DNA of 64,000 nucleotides, taken from positions 26,504 through 90,503 of the forward strand of contig JAFQCL010000030.1 in assembly GCA_017416425.1 (NCBI GenBank). Reading direction: 5' to 3'. Both the position numbers and the translations under genes were made by a program. Below the pieces are notes generated by a model. That model searched no databases. It was not told the DNA's origin and worked only from the letters and a program-made list of their open reading frames with translations. The DNA comes from Clostridia bacterium. Its GTDB lineage: Bacteria > Bacillota > Clostridia > Christensenellales > CAG-138. Shown here piece after piece: positions 16,656 through 26,150 of the stretch. Each line of letters begins with the position of its first letter. Position 1 is the stretch's first letter.

Positions 16656-17843
16656 TTAAAGCGGCTTTATGAGTTCATAGACTCTACCGTGTGACTGTCT
16701 TATTATTCCCGAGAATTCAAGCTCTGTCAAGACACTTATGAGGTAAGAGATCGAAAATTCGCAAACATTACAAATTTCGTCAAAGTTTTTCGGTGAATCA
16801 TTTAGCGCCTGTATTACAAGAAGCTCATCATGAGTTAGAGAAGCTTTGGGTTTAGCAGCGCTTATTTTAGAATCAGGCGACTTCTTTTTCGCATGGCCTG
16901 CCATCTCGGAGGGTGAAGGCATTATTTTTGGTTCATTGCATACAGCGGTTTTACCGTAATCTTCAAGAATATCGTTTATGCCAAAAACAGGTTTTGCAGC
17001 GCCATGCCTTATTAGCGCGTTTGTTCCGGCAGAGAGCTCATCCGTGATCCTGCCGGGCAGACTATATACATTTCTGCCCTGCTCATGAGCATAGTCTATT
17101 GTTATATTTGTACCGCTTTTTATTGCCGCTTCTACGACCAATACCCCGTTTGAGAGTCCGCTTATTATGCGGTTGCGCTGAGGAAATGTATACCTATTCG
17201 TAACCTTATGAGGCGCATATTCGGATATTACTGCACCGCGCTCCATTATTGATTGGGCAAGCTCGGAGTTTGAGGCAGGGAAAATATTAAGTATATTGGT
17301 GCCGAGCACCGCTATCGTAGGATAATCGGAATTACTTTTTAAAGCGCCGCGAGAAGCTTCGCCATCTATGCCCTTAGCGAGGCCTGATATAATACATACA
17401 CCTTCATTTGCAAGCTGCCTTGAAAACACACGAGCAACTCTTATGCCATATGGGGATGCGCTTCTTGAGCCTATTATTGCAATGGATAGCCCAATATCGG
17501 ACTTAAGATTTCCAAGACAATACAGTACTGCGGGTGGATCATATATATCCTTTAGCATGTCGGGGTAGCCTTCAGTGATAAGGGTATACGCCTTTACATT
17601 ATGTTTTATGAGCTCTGCGATAAGTTCATCGATATAAGCTTCTGAGGCGTTTTCGATGAGCTTTTTTAAAAGCATATCCGATATAAGTCCTTCGCTGGTG
17701 AGCTTTTTTGATCTTGCAAGCTCAAATATGGCCTCTATTGATCCGAAATGTGCAAGTACCTGCTGATACTTATTGTAATATACGTTATTCTGGCTGTCAT
17801 ACCACAGCCGATACCGCTCTTCCTTAGATAGATCGCTGTACAT
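16656..17843 (-). CDS. dprA: DNA processing protein DprA (Smf)
   Basis: The product is 395 residues. The Rossmann-like core contains IAIIGSRSASPYG (about 130-142), SGLAKGIDGEA (about 168-178), and a GTNITIDYAHEQGR region (about 252-265). A C-terminal winged-helix domain (about 340-395) is present. DprA protects incoming single-stranded DNA and loads RecA during transformation. It sits after comM, another competence-associated gene. GGAGG lies eight bases before the ATG. Confidence 0.95.
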   Translation of the reverse strand: MYSDLSKEERYRLWYDSQNNVYYNKYQQVLAHFGSIEAIFELARSKKLTSEGLISDMLLKKLIENASEAYIDELIAELIKHNVKAYTLITEGYPDMLKDIYDPPAVLYCLGNLKSDIGLSIAIIGSRSASPYGIRVARVFSRQLANEGVCIISGLAKGIDGEASRGALKSNSDYPTIAVLGTNILNIFPASNSELAQSIMERGAVISEYAPHKVTNRYTFPQRNRIISGLSNGVLVVEAAIKSGTNITIDYAHEQGRNVYSLPGRITDELSAGTNALIRHGAAKPVFGINDILEDYGKTAVCNEPKIMPSPSEMAGHAKKKSPDSKISAAKPKASLTHDELLVIQALNDSPKNFDEICNVCEFSISYLISVLTELEFSGIIRQSHGRVYELIKPL

Positions 17844-17871
17844 ATTATTTCCTCCGGGTTTATGATTGAGC

Positions 17872-19398
17872 TTATATCCAGTATTTACTTATAACATTGC
17901 GGTATTGTATTGCTTCGGCAATGTGTATGGATGATACTGTAGTACTTCCTTCAAGATCCGCGACCGTTCTTGCAACCTTGAGTACCCTATCATATGCCCT
18001 TGGTGATAGAGCCTGCACATCCATTGCTCTTCTAATAAGCTTTGCGCCGTTTTCATCGGGCAGACAGTATTTTTTTACAAGTCCGGGAGGGAGCTGGGCA
18101 TTTATCATTATACCCTCATTTTTATAGCGGTTCTTCTGTATGGCTCTGGCATTTTCTATTTTGCTTCTTATGGATTCAGAGGTTTCAAGCTGTACATTTG
18201 ATGTCATCTCGGAATATGTGACCTCCGACATTTCAACATGAATATCTATTCTATCCAGCATAGGCCCGCTTATTCGCTGTAAATAACTTTTTACCTGATA
18301 TCTACTGCACGTACATGGTTTTTGCCTTGATCCAAAATATCCGCAGGGGCAAGGGTTCATGGCGGCGACCAGCATGAAATCGGCAGGATAAGTAGCCTTT
18401 GCAGCCGCTCTTGTTATGGTTATTTTTCCATCCTCTATAGGTTCTCGCAGTGCTTCCATAACATCCTTTTTGAATTCGGGAAATTCATCAAGAAACAGAA
18501 CGCCAAGATGAGCAAGGCTTACCTCGCCGGGGGAAGCGTTTGAGCTGCCGCCAACCAGCGATACACTTGAAGCGGAATGATGCGGAGATCTGAATGGACG
18601 CTGCGTTATTATCCCCGATCTTCCTTCAAGCATATTTACTACGGAGTGTATTTTTGTGACCTCAAGAGCCTCCTCAAATGTCAATCTTGGGAGTATGCCG
18701 GGGATGCCCTTTGCTATCATAGTTTTTCCGGTTCCTGGGGCGCCTACCATCAAAAGATTATGTCCACCTGAAGCTGCAACTATAGCCGCGCGTTTTGCGC
18801 CTTGCTGTCCCTTTATATCGGAAAAGTCCACAAGTGCGCTATAGGTATCCGGATTCCAATCCTCTGCTTTTAAAGGCGATATTTTAGACCTATGCAGTAA
18901 AAATTTGCATGTTTGAGTTAAATTTTTTACGGGTATCACCTCTATATCTGATATATGAGAGGCTTCGGCGGCGTTAGCTTCAGGGAGTATCAATTTTTTG
19001 CATCCCATGCTACGAGCGCAAAGCGCCATAGGCAGCACGCCATAAACGGGTCGAACATCTCCATTAAGGGCGAGTTCGCCAAACACAACGGTGTCTTTAA
19101 GCGCGGACTTGGGTATGATCTGATTTGCGGCAAGTATTCCAAGCGCAATGGGAAGGTCGTAAACGGAGCCAACCTTTTTGGTGGCGGCAGGAGCAAGATT
19201 AATTATAAGCCTTCCGTCCGGGTAATTGAGCTTTGAATTTATTATTGCAGACCGCACGCGCTCCTTTGATTCGCGGACGGCAGCATCCGGCAGACCCACT
19301 GTATCATATGAGGGCAGCCCGACTGATAAATCTACCTCTATCTCTACAGGATAGCCGTTTATACCGCTTAGACCGCAGCTTTTCACTTGACCCAGCAT
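17872..19398 (-). CDS. comM: ComM/YifB family Mg-chelatase-like AAA ATPase
   Basis: The product is 508 residues. An N-terminal Lon-like domain (about 1-170, with VGLPDAAVRESKERVR) is followed by an AAA+ module. That module has Walker A VGAPGTGKTM, Walker B LGVLFLDEFPEF and FRSPHHSAS. Cysteines CPCGYFG and CTCS lie near residue 350, and a C-terminal Mg-chelatase domain contains LSPRAYDRVLKVART. In transformable bacteria ComM is a helicase promoting branch migration. It heads the minus-strand run and lies 28 bases before dprA. The 19399-19602 gap to the divergent gene carries no visible gene. Confidence 0.95.
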   Translation of the reverse strand: MLGQVKSCGLSGINGYPVEIEVDLSVGLPSYDTVGLPDAAVRESKERVRSAIINSKLNYPDGRLIINLAPAATKKVGSVYDLPIALGILAANQIIPKSALKDTVVFGELALNGDVRPVYGVLPMALCARSMGCKKLILPEANAAEASHISDIEVIPVKNLTQTCKFLLHRSKISPLKAEDWNPDTYSALVDFSDIKGQQGAKRAAIVAASGGHNLLMVGAPGTGKTMIAKGIPGILPRLTFEEALEVTKIHSVVNMLEGRSGIITQRPFRSPHHSASSVSLVGGSSNASPGEVSLAHLGVLFLDEFPEFKKDVMEALREPIEDGKITITRAAAKATYPADFMLVAAMNPCPCGYFGSRQKPCTCSRYQVKSYLQRISGPMLDRIDIHVEMSEVTYSEMTSNVQLETSESIRSKIENARAIQKNRYKNEGIMINAQLPPGLVKKYCLPDENGAKLIRRAMDVQALSPRAYDRVLKVARTVADLEGSTTVSSIHIAEAIQYRNVISKYWI

Positions 19399-19602
19399 CG
19401 TTTATCCTCCGTTTTATAAAAAATGTTAATTCGTGAATGAGAGTACTACACCTACGATGATTATACAACATTTTTTTCCATATTTAAACAAAAGAAGCGT
19501 TATGCTTTTAAGTGCGGGCAAAAAACTGGGATTATTTCCCGGAAAAAACAAATCAAATATGCACAAGCTAAATAAAACAAACGATCATGAGAGGTAAAAG
19601 AT

Positions 19603-21981
19603 ATGAAGGCTGTAATTATGGCGGGCGGAGAGGGTACAAGACTTCGTCCGATGACCTGTACTATGCCAAAGCCAATGGTAAAGCTTCTTAATAAGCCGGT
19701 TATAGATTATTGCGTTGAACTGCTTGCGAAGCATGGCTTTGATGATATAACCGTTACGCTAAGGTACATGGGGGATATGATAAAAGAGCATCTTGGCGAT
19801 GGAAGCGCGTTTGGAGTGCGTATAAACTATAGCTTTGAGGATAAACCACTGGGCACAGCAGGTAGTATTCGTGCAGCTATGGGTGACGTGAGCGAGCGGA
19901 TACTTGTTATAAGCGGAGATGCTATCTGCGATGTTGATCTTAAAGCGGCTTTTGACGCGCATTCTGCATCAAGTGCTTTGGCATCGATAGTATTAAAGCG
20001 TATTCCCACACCATATGAATATGGCGTTGCAATAGTCAGCAAGGATGGAAGAATAAAAGAATTTATAGAAAAACCGCGTATTACAGAGGTTTTCAGCGAC
20101 CTTGTAAATACCGGTATATATGTACTTGAGCCCGAAGCGATCTCAATGATACCCAAGGATAAGCTTTGGGATTTCAGCAAGGATCTTTTTCCAGAGATAT
20201 TAAAAACAGATAGGGGAATTGCAGGTATAGTTACCGACAGGTATTGGTGTGATATCGGAGATGCAAAGAGCTACATAAAGGCTCAGATGGATATGCTGGA
20301 TGGAAAGTGCAGCTTTAAAACAAACGCGCATTATTCCAATGGTGTGCTTATAGAACCGGATACTTATATTTCAGAGGATGCTATAATTGCCGCTCCATGC
20401 TATATTTCAAGCGGCGCAGAGATAGGATCATGCGTTGCAGTAGAGCCTTATACTGTGATAGGAAGCAATGTAAAGGTCGAGCGTGATTCCGGCATAAAAA
20501 GAAGTGTATTGCTGGATGGGGTACATATAAGGCAAGGCTGTCAGTTGCGAGGAGCAACTATATGCGAGGATGCATCTATTGAGAACGGCGCTTCCATTTT
20601 TGAAGGGGCAGTCATAGGAGCGAGGAGCTATATTGGAAAAAATGCGCTGATATCTCCCTATTGCAAGGTATGGCCGGAGAAAAATGTTGAGGCAGGAAGA
20701 CAGCTTTCAAGTAATCTGATGTGGGGTGAGAGCAAGCCTCTTGATTTTACACCCAGAGGAGTTTGTGGTTATGCCGATAGTGAGCTTACGCCTGAACTGA
20801 CAGCAAGGCTTTCCGCCGCATTTGGTGCATCAAAAAAGGGAATGTCAAGATGTGCTGTTGCATGTGACGGAACCCTTTGGGGCGTTATGCTAAAACAGGC
20901 AGCGCTTTCAGGTCTTATGTCGCAAGGAATAGATGTGTTTGACCTCGGAAGCTTATCGGAATCTTCGTTTTCATATTCCATATGCAGATTAACACTTGAT
21001 GGCGGTATATATATAGAATGCGGAGCAGAGCGAAGCGTTCGAGTTGGTTTTTATGATGAACTGGGAGTTTCTCTTGATAGAGATATGATGCGTTCATTCT
21101 CAAAACGATACGAACAAGGACAACAGAAGCCTGTAACACACAGTGAGATAGGTATAATTCAACGTATGGATGGTATGGGCTTTGCCTACGAAGCCGAGCT
21201 GATGACGAATATGAGTACAATGAAGCTCATGCAAAACCCACTTACGGTGCTTATCGCAGCGCCTCGTGGGATCAGCGATACTGTAGCATCCGTATTAATA
21301 AAATGCGGATATAAGGTCTATAATACAAAGCCGCTCTCAGAGGGGGAAAAGCGAAATGCAATGAGGAAAAGTGATGCAGCGCTATATCTTTTTGCCAGCA
21401 CCGATGGCGATATAGGAATAACGCTTGATGATGGTACTTATTTGGATAGGCACGCTATGCTTACGCTCATTGCGCTGGACAATGCGAATTCCGGAATGCG
21501 GACGCTTATAGTTCCCTTTGAGTTCCCGGAGCAATATTGTAGATTTTTACATGAAAGGGGTATTGAGACGGTTCCTGTGACCGACATGAGTGAGGCAGAG
21601 AGAAAATCCTATTCGTTCAACATGCAGAATCATAGGGAATACTTTGACATTGAGGCAATGCTGCTTAAGATGTGTGAGCTGCATTCTGCAAATAAGCTTT
21701 TTGAACTTTTAAAAGACTTACCTAAAGTCAAGATAAGTACTGCTGAGGTGAAATGCGATAAAAAGAGCATTGGTGGCATTTTAAGATCGCTTGCGGAAAG
21801 TGAGCCGGATTCGGAAATGCTTCAGGGAATAAAAATACATGCTGATACCGGATGGGTGATAGTAAGACCTGAGGAGGGGATTGCTGCATGCCGCATAATA
21901 AGCGGAAGTTTTAATCAGGAATATGCTTCAGAGCTCTGTGATATATATGCAAATCGAGTAAAAAAACTGAAAAAACAATAA
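19603..21981 (+). CDS. Sugar-phosphate nucleotidyltransferase fused to a phosphomannomutase-like domain
   Basis: The product is 792 residues. Residues 1-235 form a nucleotidyltransferase domain with MAGGEGTRLRPMT and KPMVKLLNKP. Residues about 250-370 are a left-handed beta-helix of hexapeptide repeats. Residues about 400-790 resemble a phosphohexomutase (VACDGTLWGVMLK, LDGGIYIECGAERSVRVGF). The usual phosphoserine-loop motif of active mutases is not seen at the expected place, so this part may be non-catalytic. Such fusions are annotated as mannose-1-phosphate guanylyltransferase/phosphomannomutase; the sugar is uncertain. GAGAGG precedes the ATG. It is a single-gene unit, divergent from comM. 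Confidence 0.85.
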   Translation: MKAVIMAGGEGTRLRPMTCTMPKPMVKLLNKPVIDYCVELLAKHGFDDITVTLRYMGDMIKEHLGDGSAFGVRINYSFEDKPLGTAGSIRAAMGDVSERILVISGDAICDVDLKAAFDAHSASSALASIVLKRIPTPYEYGVAIVSKDGRIKEFIEKPRITEVFSDLVNTGIYVLEPEAISMIPKDKLWDFSKDLFPEILKTDRGIAGIVTDRYWCDIGDAKSYIKAQMDMLDGKCSFKTNAHYSNGVLIEPDTYISEDAIIAAPCYISSGAEIGSCVAVEPYTVIGSNVKVERDSGIKRSVLLDGVHIRQGCQLRGATICEDASIENGASIFEGAVIGARSYIGKNALISPYCKVWPEKNVEAGRQLSSNLMWGESKPLDFTPRGVCGYADSELTPELTARLSAAFGASKKGMSRCAVACDGTLWGVMLKQAALSGLMSQGIDVFDLGSLSESSFSYSICRLTLDGGIYIECGAERSVRVGFYDELGVSLDRDMMRSFSKRYEQGQQKPVTHSEIGIIQRMDGMGFAYEAELMTNMSTMKLMQNPLTVLIAAPRGISDTVASVLIKCGYKVYNTKPLSEGEKRNAMRKSDAALYLFASTDGDIGITLDDGTYLDRHAMLTLIALDNANSGMRTLIVPFEFPEQYCRFLHERGIETVPVTDMSEAERKSYSFNMQNHREYFDIEAMLLKMCELHSANKLFELLKDLPKVKISTAEVKCDKKSIGGILRSLAESEPDSEMLQGIKIHADTGWVIVRPEEGIAACRIISGSFNQEYASELCDIYANRVKKLKKQ

Positions 21982-22110
21982 AAACTTGGGCAAGCATGGG
22001 TGTGACATTTATGTCATACCCATTTAAAATGCTTAAAAGTAAAAAGGCATTGAAACGTGTTAAAATTTGTAATAAAATAAACATAATTGAAAGTGCGTCT
22101 GGAGGGAAAA

Positions 22111-23070
22111 ATGGGTTCTAATATTCATGAAGGACATAGAGGAAGATTAAAAGAACAATTTTGCAATGCAAAAGGTTCACTTAACGATCATCAGCTACTC
22201 GAACTATTGTTGTTTTATGCTATACCTCAAAAGGATACAAATCCTCTTGCACATACCCTGATAAATACATTTGGTTCACTTGAACGAGTGTTCAATGCCC
22301 ATTTTGATGACCTTAAGCGCATTAAGGGTATGGGATACAGTTCGGCATTGCTGATTTCTTTGGTATCTGAGCTTTCGCGCCGCATGTTTTTCCAAAATGA
22401 TAAACGTGTGGAGCTGACAAATGCCGAAAATGCGATCAGGTATTGTATTCCTCTTTTGTGCAATGAAAAGCATGAAGTCGCATATGCAATAGCCCTGAAT
22501 AGCAATTTAAGCGCAATACATGCCGAAAAGATAAGCGAGGGAACTATTATAGCAACACCGTTAAGCGCCAGAAGTGTAATGGATGTCGCTGTGCGTCATA
22601 ATGCTACGAAAGTGATACTATGTCATAATCATCCCTCAGGAAGTCTGTTACCATCACCTGAAGACGAGCGTGTAACGGAGTACATAGAAAATGCGTTAAG
22701 TATGTTTGATGTGCATATTTGTGACCATATAATCATTGCGGGACTTCGTGGTTATTCTATGTTTCAACGTGTAGAGGTTCATGCCACGACTAATGAAGAA
22801 GCAAATAATTTAAAAGCACGTACATTCTGGGGAGAAGGTAATGCTTCATCAGCATGTGCGGCTGATTATAGACTTGGCACAAGAAGATTTAAAGGCGTTT
22901 TAGATTCAGATAATAGAGATTGGAATTATATGGAGAATATACCACCACAAGAACCCCGTATTCAGTATGATCAAGCTCCGATGAGAGATCATAATGATTT
23001 TACTCGAAGAAATGATAGCGATTATTATGATCCCTATTACGATACCGATGGGTTCGAAATGTTTGAATAA
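22111..23070 (+). CDS. radC: RadC-like JAB domain protein with a long C-terminal tail
   Basis: The product is 319 residues from the ATG at 22111, which has GGAGG correctly placed; an in-frame TTG at 22087 is upstream of that site and rejected. A helix-hairpin-helix region (about 40-75, LKRIKGMGYSSALL) precedes the metal-binding JAB domain with CHNHPSGSLLPSPED (about 171-185). Typical RadC is about 225 residues. Here a tail of about 85 residues follows, rich in Asp, Asn, Tyr and Arg with YYDPYYDTDG, predicted disordered. The role of RadC remains unsettled. Confidence 0.88.
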   Translation: MGSNIHEGHRGRLKEQFCNAKGSLNDHQLLELLLFYAIPQKDTNPLAHTLINTFGSLERVFNAHFDDLKRIKGMGYSSALLISLVSELSRRMFFQNDKRVELTNAENAIRYCIPLLCNEKHEVAYAIALNSNLSAIHAEKISEGTIIATPLSARSVMDVAVRHNATKVILCHNHPSGSLLPSPEDERVTEYIENALSMFDVHICDHIIIAGLRGYSMFQRVEVHATTNEEANNLKARTFWGEGNASSACAADYRLGTRRFKGVLDSDNRDWNYMENIPPQEPRIQYDQAPMRDHNDFTRRNDSDYYDPYYDTDGFEMFE

Positions 23071-23138
23071 AGGAAGATAGATAATCAATTAAGGTATTCC
23101 ACATTAAGTTATGAGGATATACCAGAACTTTTATCAGG

Positions 23139-23627
23139 CTATTTTTTAAGCTGATATGCTATCCGCTCGCTTCCATTAGCAACATATATTATGCCGCAGC
23201 GCTTAAATTGATTTTTCTTAATCAAATGCTGCATTATAAGGTTATCTGCATGAGTATCTATACGAATATTTGAAATAAGTGCCAGGCAGAACTCAAGACA
23301 CATTTTGAATACGCCATGTACCATGCCATCGCTTGCAAGTCGGTGTATGGTGCCGTATTTGTCGCTGTTTTGCCATTCTCCATGTTTGATGCTTGAATAT
23401 GTCGGTTCTTCGCCTATTATGAACGCGAATACAAAGTGTGGTATATTAGAGTCGTCAACGCCTACAAAGCAGTGGCCGTTATAAATATCATTCATAATAT
23501 TGGATTGGCAAGGATACCCATCTATCCATTGTGTTGAATTTCCTGTTTCATTCATATAGCGCTTCGCATGATCGTATATATCCATTATTATATCGATTTC
23601 CAATGCAGCAGCAGGTCTTATATTCAT
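23139..23627 (-). CDS. GNAT family N-acetyltransferase
   Basis: The product is 162 residues with a GNAT-like order: NIRPAAALEIDIIMDIYDHAKRY at the N-terminus, a central strand with CFVGVDD and FAFIIGEEPTY, then IHRLASDG, and a final RIDTHADNLIMQHLIKKNQF with RCGIIYV. The acetyl-CoA loop is degenerate but placed correctly. The substrate is unknown. AAGGAG precedes the ATG. The gene is convergent with radC and lies next to a minus-strand tRNA pair. Confidence 0.8.
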   Translation of the reverse strand: MNIRPAAALEIDIIMDIYDHAKRYMNETGNSTQWIDGYPCQSNIMNDIYNGHCFVGVDDSNIPHFVFAFIIGEEPTYSSIKHGEWQNSDKYGTIHRLASDGMVHGVFKMCLEFCLALISNIRIDTHADNLIMQHLIKKNQFKRCGIIYVANGSERIAYQLKK

Positions 23628-23672
23628 AACAAGGCTCCTTATACCAGAGAAAATGTATGCATAGATAAAAAA

Positions 23673-23746
23673 TCGAGGCGACTGGATTTGAACCAGCGGC
23701 CTCTTGGTCCCGAACCAAGCGCGCTACCAAACTGCGCTACGCCTCG
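23673..23746 (-). tRNA. tRNA-Pro(CGG)
   Basis: The cloverleaf has acceptor CGAGGCG/CGCCTCG, anticodon stem CTTGG/CCAAG and loop TTCGGGA (anticodon CGG), and a T arm with GGTTCAAATCC. The discriminator is A and CCA is not encoded. A T run follows directly. It is co-transcribed with the upstream tRNA-Thr(CGT). Confidence 0.95.
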
Positions 23747-23754
23747 ACATACTA

Positions 23755-23827
23755 AGCCAATGTGGGGACTCGAACCCCAGGCCTGCTCATTACGAGTGAG
23801 CTGCTCTACCTGCTGAGCTACATTGGC
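23755..23827 (-). tRNA. tRNA-Thr(CGT)
   Basis: The acceptor is GCCAATG/CATTGGC, the anticodon stem GCTCA/TGAGC with loop CTCGTAA (anticodon CGT), and the T arm contains GGTTCGAGTCC. The discriminator is T, as in the other tRNA-Thr of the window. CCA is not encoded. An eight-base partial copy of the tRNA 5' end (cattggca) follows immediately on the upstream side. Confidence 0.95.
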
Positions 23828-23851
23828 ACATTGGCACTTGCAACGAAATTG

Positions 23852-23880
23852 ATTGTAACATAACTTGACTCATTTGTCAC
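23852..23880 (-). promoter_or_regulatory. Promoter of the tRNA-Thr/tRNA-Pro pair
   Basis: On the minus strand GTGACA (23875-23880) and TACAAT (23852-23857) are 17 bases apart, 25 bases before the tRNA-Thr gene. Confidence 0.65.
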
Positions 23881-23999
23881 TACCTTTTTTAAAATATATG
23901 TTGTATTGATGAATAAGTAGCTTTTGAGGGAAAAGAGGCATATTACAATATGAGAAGTGGTGTCTGTTGGGGAAACAGCGTTCTAGCGGCATTATCTCA

Positions 24000-24350
24000 C
24001 TATAAATTCTGATCACCTAGCCGGCCAAGAAACTTATCCGCAAAAGCAAGCTGCTTTTTATTCATCCATTTAATGTGTTCAGCAGAACTTCTCCAAGGCT
24101 CATACTCAAATTGGACTGTACTAAAAAGAAAACTCATCTGGCTTTGTGTTCATAGCAGTAGCGAGCCGCATTATTATTCCAGTAGAAGGAATGGAAAATC
24201 CCTCTCAATACTGGAAAGATATTTATGTCCTATGTCGATCTTTTCTTCCACCTCACTTTGTTTTAGCCTCAACCGCTTTCCAAGACTTGATAAGCGTTTA
24301 ACTATTTCGGCGCATATCCAGCCTTCCGCATGGTTGCATATTGAAAACAG
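24000..24350 (-). pseudogene. Frameshifted XRE-type helix-turn-helix regulator
   Basis: Three minus-strand frames rebuild one short regulator. The first gives ICAEIVKRLSSLGKRLRLKQ and SEVEEKIDIGHKYLSSIER, a typical XRE helix-turn-helix. One missing G then shifts to FSIPSTGIIMRLATAMNTKPDEF. A second shift leads to STVQFEYEPWRSSAEH and KQLAFADKFLGRLGDQNL before the TAG at 24000-24002. No convincing start is visible. Two shifts in an otherwise well-aligned protein indicate decay. The rest of the 23881-24535 gap shows nothing coding. Confidence 0.7.
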
Positions 24351-24535
24351 ATGATAATATATCTGTTGTAAAAAAGAATCCTGTCTAATAAATTATTATT
24401 TAAAATATAATTGCAACTCCAATCATGAAGTAGATATAAAAAATCATTACAACAGAGCCGAGTGTGAAGCTAGCAACAACATGGAAACATCATCGAAGCT
24501 ATGACATAAACAATATTCCAAACAAATTGGTTACA

Positions 24536-24562
24536 ATGAAAAGAGGCAGCACAAGCCGCCTC
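24536..24562 (-). terminator. Terminator of gdhA
   Basis: On the minus strand GAGGCGGC and GCTGCCTC form an eight-pair stem (one G-U) with a TTGT loop followed by TTTTCA. Confidence 0.8.
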
Positions 24563-24586
24563 ACATTTTATTGTTTAAACGATTTA

Positions 24587-25933
24587 TTAGACAAGACCCT
24601 GAGCGATCATTGCATCAGCAACTTTCTTGAAGCCTGCAATATTTGCGCCTGCAACGAGGTTATAGCCAAGACCACAATCAGCAGCTGCTTCAGCGGAAGC
24701 CTTATGGATGTTGACCATGATAGCCTTGAGCTGTGAATCTACTTCTTCAGCGGTCCAGCTAAGACGCTCTGCATTCTGGCTCATTTCAAGAGCAGAGGTA
24801 GCTACGCCACCTGCGTTAACTGCCTTAGAGGGAGCAACGATAATGTTGTTGTTCATAAGGAAGTAGAGAGCCTCATTAGTGGTGGGCATGTTTGCTACTT
24901 CGATGTAATACTTGGTGCCGTTCTCAAGTATCTGCTGAGCCTCGGGCATACCAATCTCATTCTGATATGCACATGGCATTGCGATGTCGACCTTACGACC
25001 CCAAGGCTTCTGCTTCGGGAAGAACTCTACGCCGAACTTGTCAGCATAATCCTGTACCCTGTTGCGGCCGGAAGCACGCATCTCGAGCATGTAGTTGATC
25101 TTTTCCTCGGTTACAACGCCATCGGGATCATAGATGTAGCCATCGGGACCTGCAAGGGTTACGACCTTACCGCCAAGTTCAGCTACCTTCTTAGCTACGC
25201 CCCAGGATACATTGCCGAAGCCGGAGATGCCAACGACCTTACCCTTGATGGTATCATTCTGATGTGCGAGAACTTCGCAGAGATAGTATACAGCGCCATA
25301 GCCGGTTGCTTCCGGACGGATGAGGCTGCCGCCGTAGGACAGACCCTTACCGGTGAGTACACCATTTTCATATGCGCCACGGATCCTCTTATACTGACCA
25401 AACAGATAACCGATTTCGCGTGCACCTACGCCGATATCGCCTGCGGGAACGTCGATGGAGGGTCCGATATGACGCTGAAGCTCGGTCATAAAGGCCTGGC
25501 AAAAACGCATGATCTCGCCATCGCTCTTGCCATTGGGGTCAAAGTCGGATCCGCCCTTACCGCCGCCGATGGGGAGGGAGGTGAGGCTGTTCTTGAAAGT
25601 CTGTTCGAAGCCGAGGAACTTCATGACGCTGAGGTTAACATGGGAAGCAAAGCGGAGACCACCCTTGTAAGGTCCGATCGCACTGTTGAACTGAACTCTG
25701 AAACCACGGTTTACATGTACTTTGCCGGCGTCATCAGCCCAGGTGACGCGGAATTCGATAACTCTTTCGGGCTCAACAAGGCGCTCCAAAAGACCCATCT
25801 TCTGATATTCCGGATGCTGATCAATTATGACCTCGAGGGAAGTCAAAACTTCTTCTACTGTCTGCAGGAACTCGGGTTCACCCGCGTCGCGTTTGCGTAC
25901 CTTTTCAAGTACTTCCTGAATGTAAGCGTTCAT
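24587..25933 (-). CDS. gdhA: Glutamate dehydrogenase (probably NADP-specific)
   Basis: The product is 448 residues, the hexameric GDH size. The glutamate-binding region has YKGGLRFA and the catalytic-lysine motif PIGGGKGGSDFDP (about 120-132). The nucleotide-binding domain carries VVGISGFGNVSWG (about 234-246). The enzyme interconverts 2-oxoglutarate plus ammonia and glutamate. GGAGG lies before the ATG at 25933. Codon choice looks biased toward a highly expressed gene. It is monocistronic with its own terminator and divergent from tkt. Confidence 0.96.
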   Translation of the reverse strand: MNAYIQEVLEKVRKRDAGEPEFLQTVEEVLTSLEVIIDQHPEYQKMGLLERLVEPERVIEFRVTWADDAGKVHVNRGFRVQFNSAIGPYKGGLRFASHVNLSVMKFLGFEQTFKNSLTSLPIGGGKGGSDFDPNGKSDGEIMRFCQAFMTELQRHIGPSIDVPAGDIGVGAREIGYLFGQYKRIRGAYENGVLTGKGLSYGGSLIRPEATGYGAVYYLCEVLAHQNDTIKGKVVGISGFGNVSWGVAKKVAELGGKVVTLAGPDGYIYDPDGVVTEEKINYMLEMRASGRNRVQDYADKFGVEFFPKQKPWGRKVDIAMPCAYQNEIGMPEAQQILENGTKYYIEVANMPTTNEALYFLMNNNIIVAPSKAVNAGGVATSALEMSQNAERLSWTAEEVDSQLKAIMVNIHKASAEAAADCGLGYNLVAGANIAGFKKVADAMIAQGLV

Positions 25934-26150
25934 GAGAAACCTCCATGATTTAGTTGGTAATATTGCGGAAACAACCGCTACTCGTATCTTACTTCTTCAT
26001 AAAATCGCTTGTCAATATCTACAGAGGAATATAATGTTTATTCTTACAGATATCCATGCGACAAATGAAATATTCTTGCCAATATGGGTATTAATAATGT
26101 CGAAATTGTGGTATGCTTATCTTGAATACAAAGGTTTCACAGGAGGAACT

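Noticed and set aside
25262..25948. A 228-codon open frame on the plus strand
   Set aside because: It is the opposite strand of gdhA, whose codon bias keeps the antisense frame open; no ribosome binding site or family motif.
25932..26150. A 73-residue N-terminal extension of transketolase
   Set aside because: It overlaps the divergent gdhA promoter area, has no transketolase similarity, and an ideal AGGAGG precedes the ATG at 26151.
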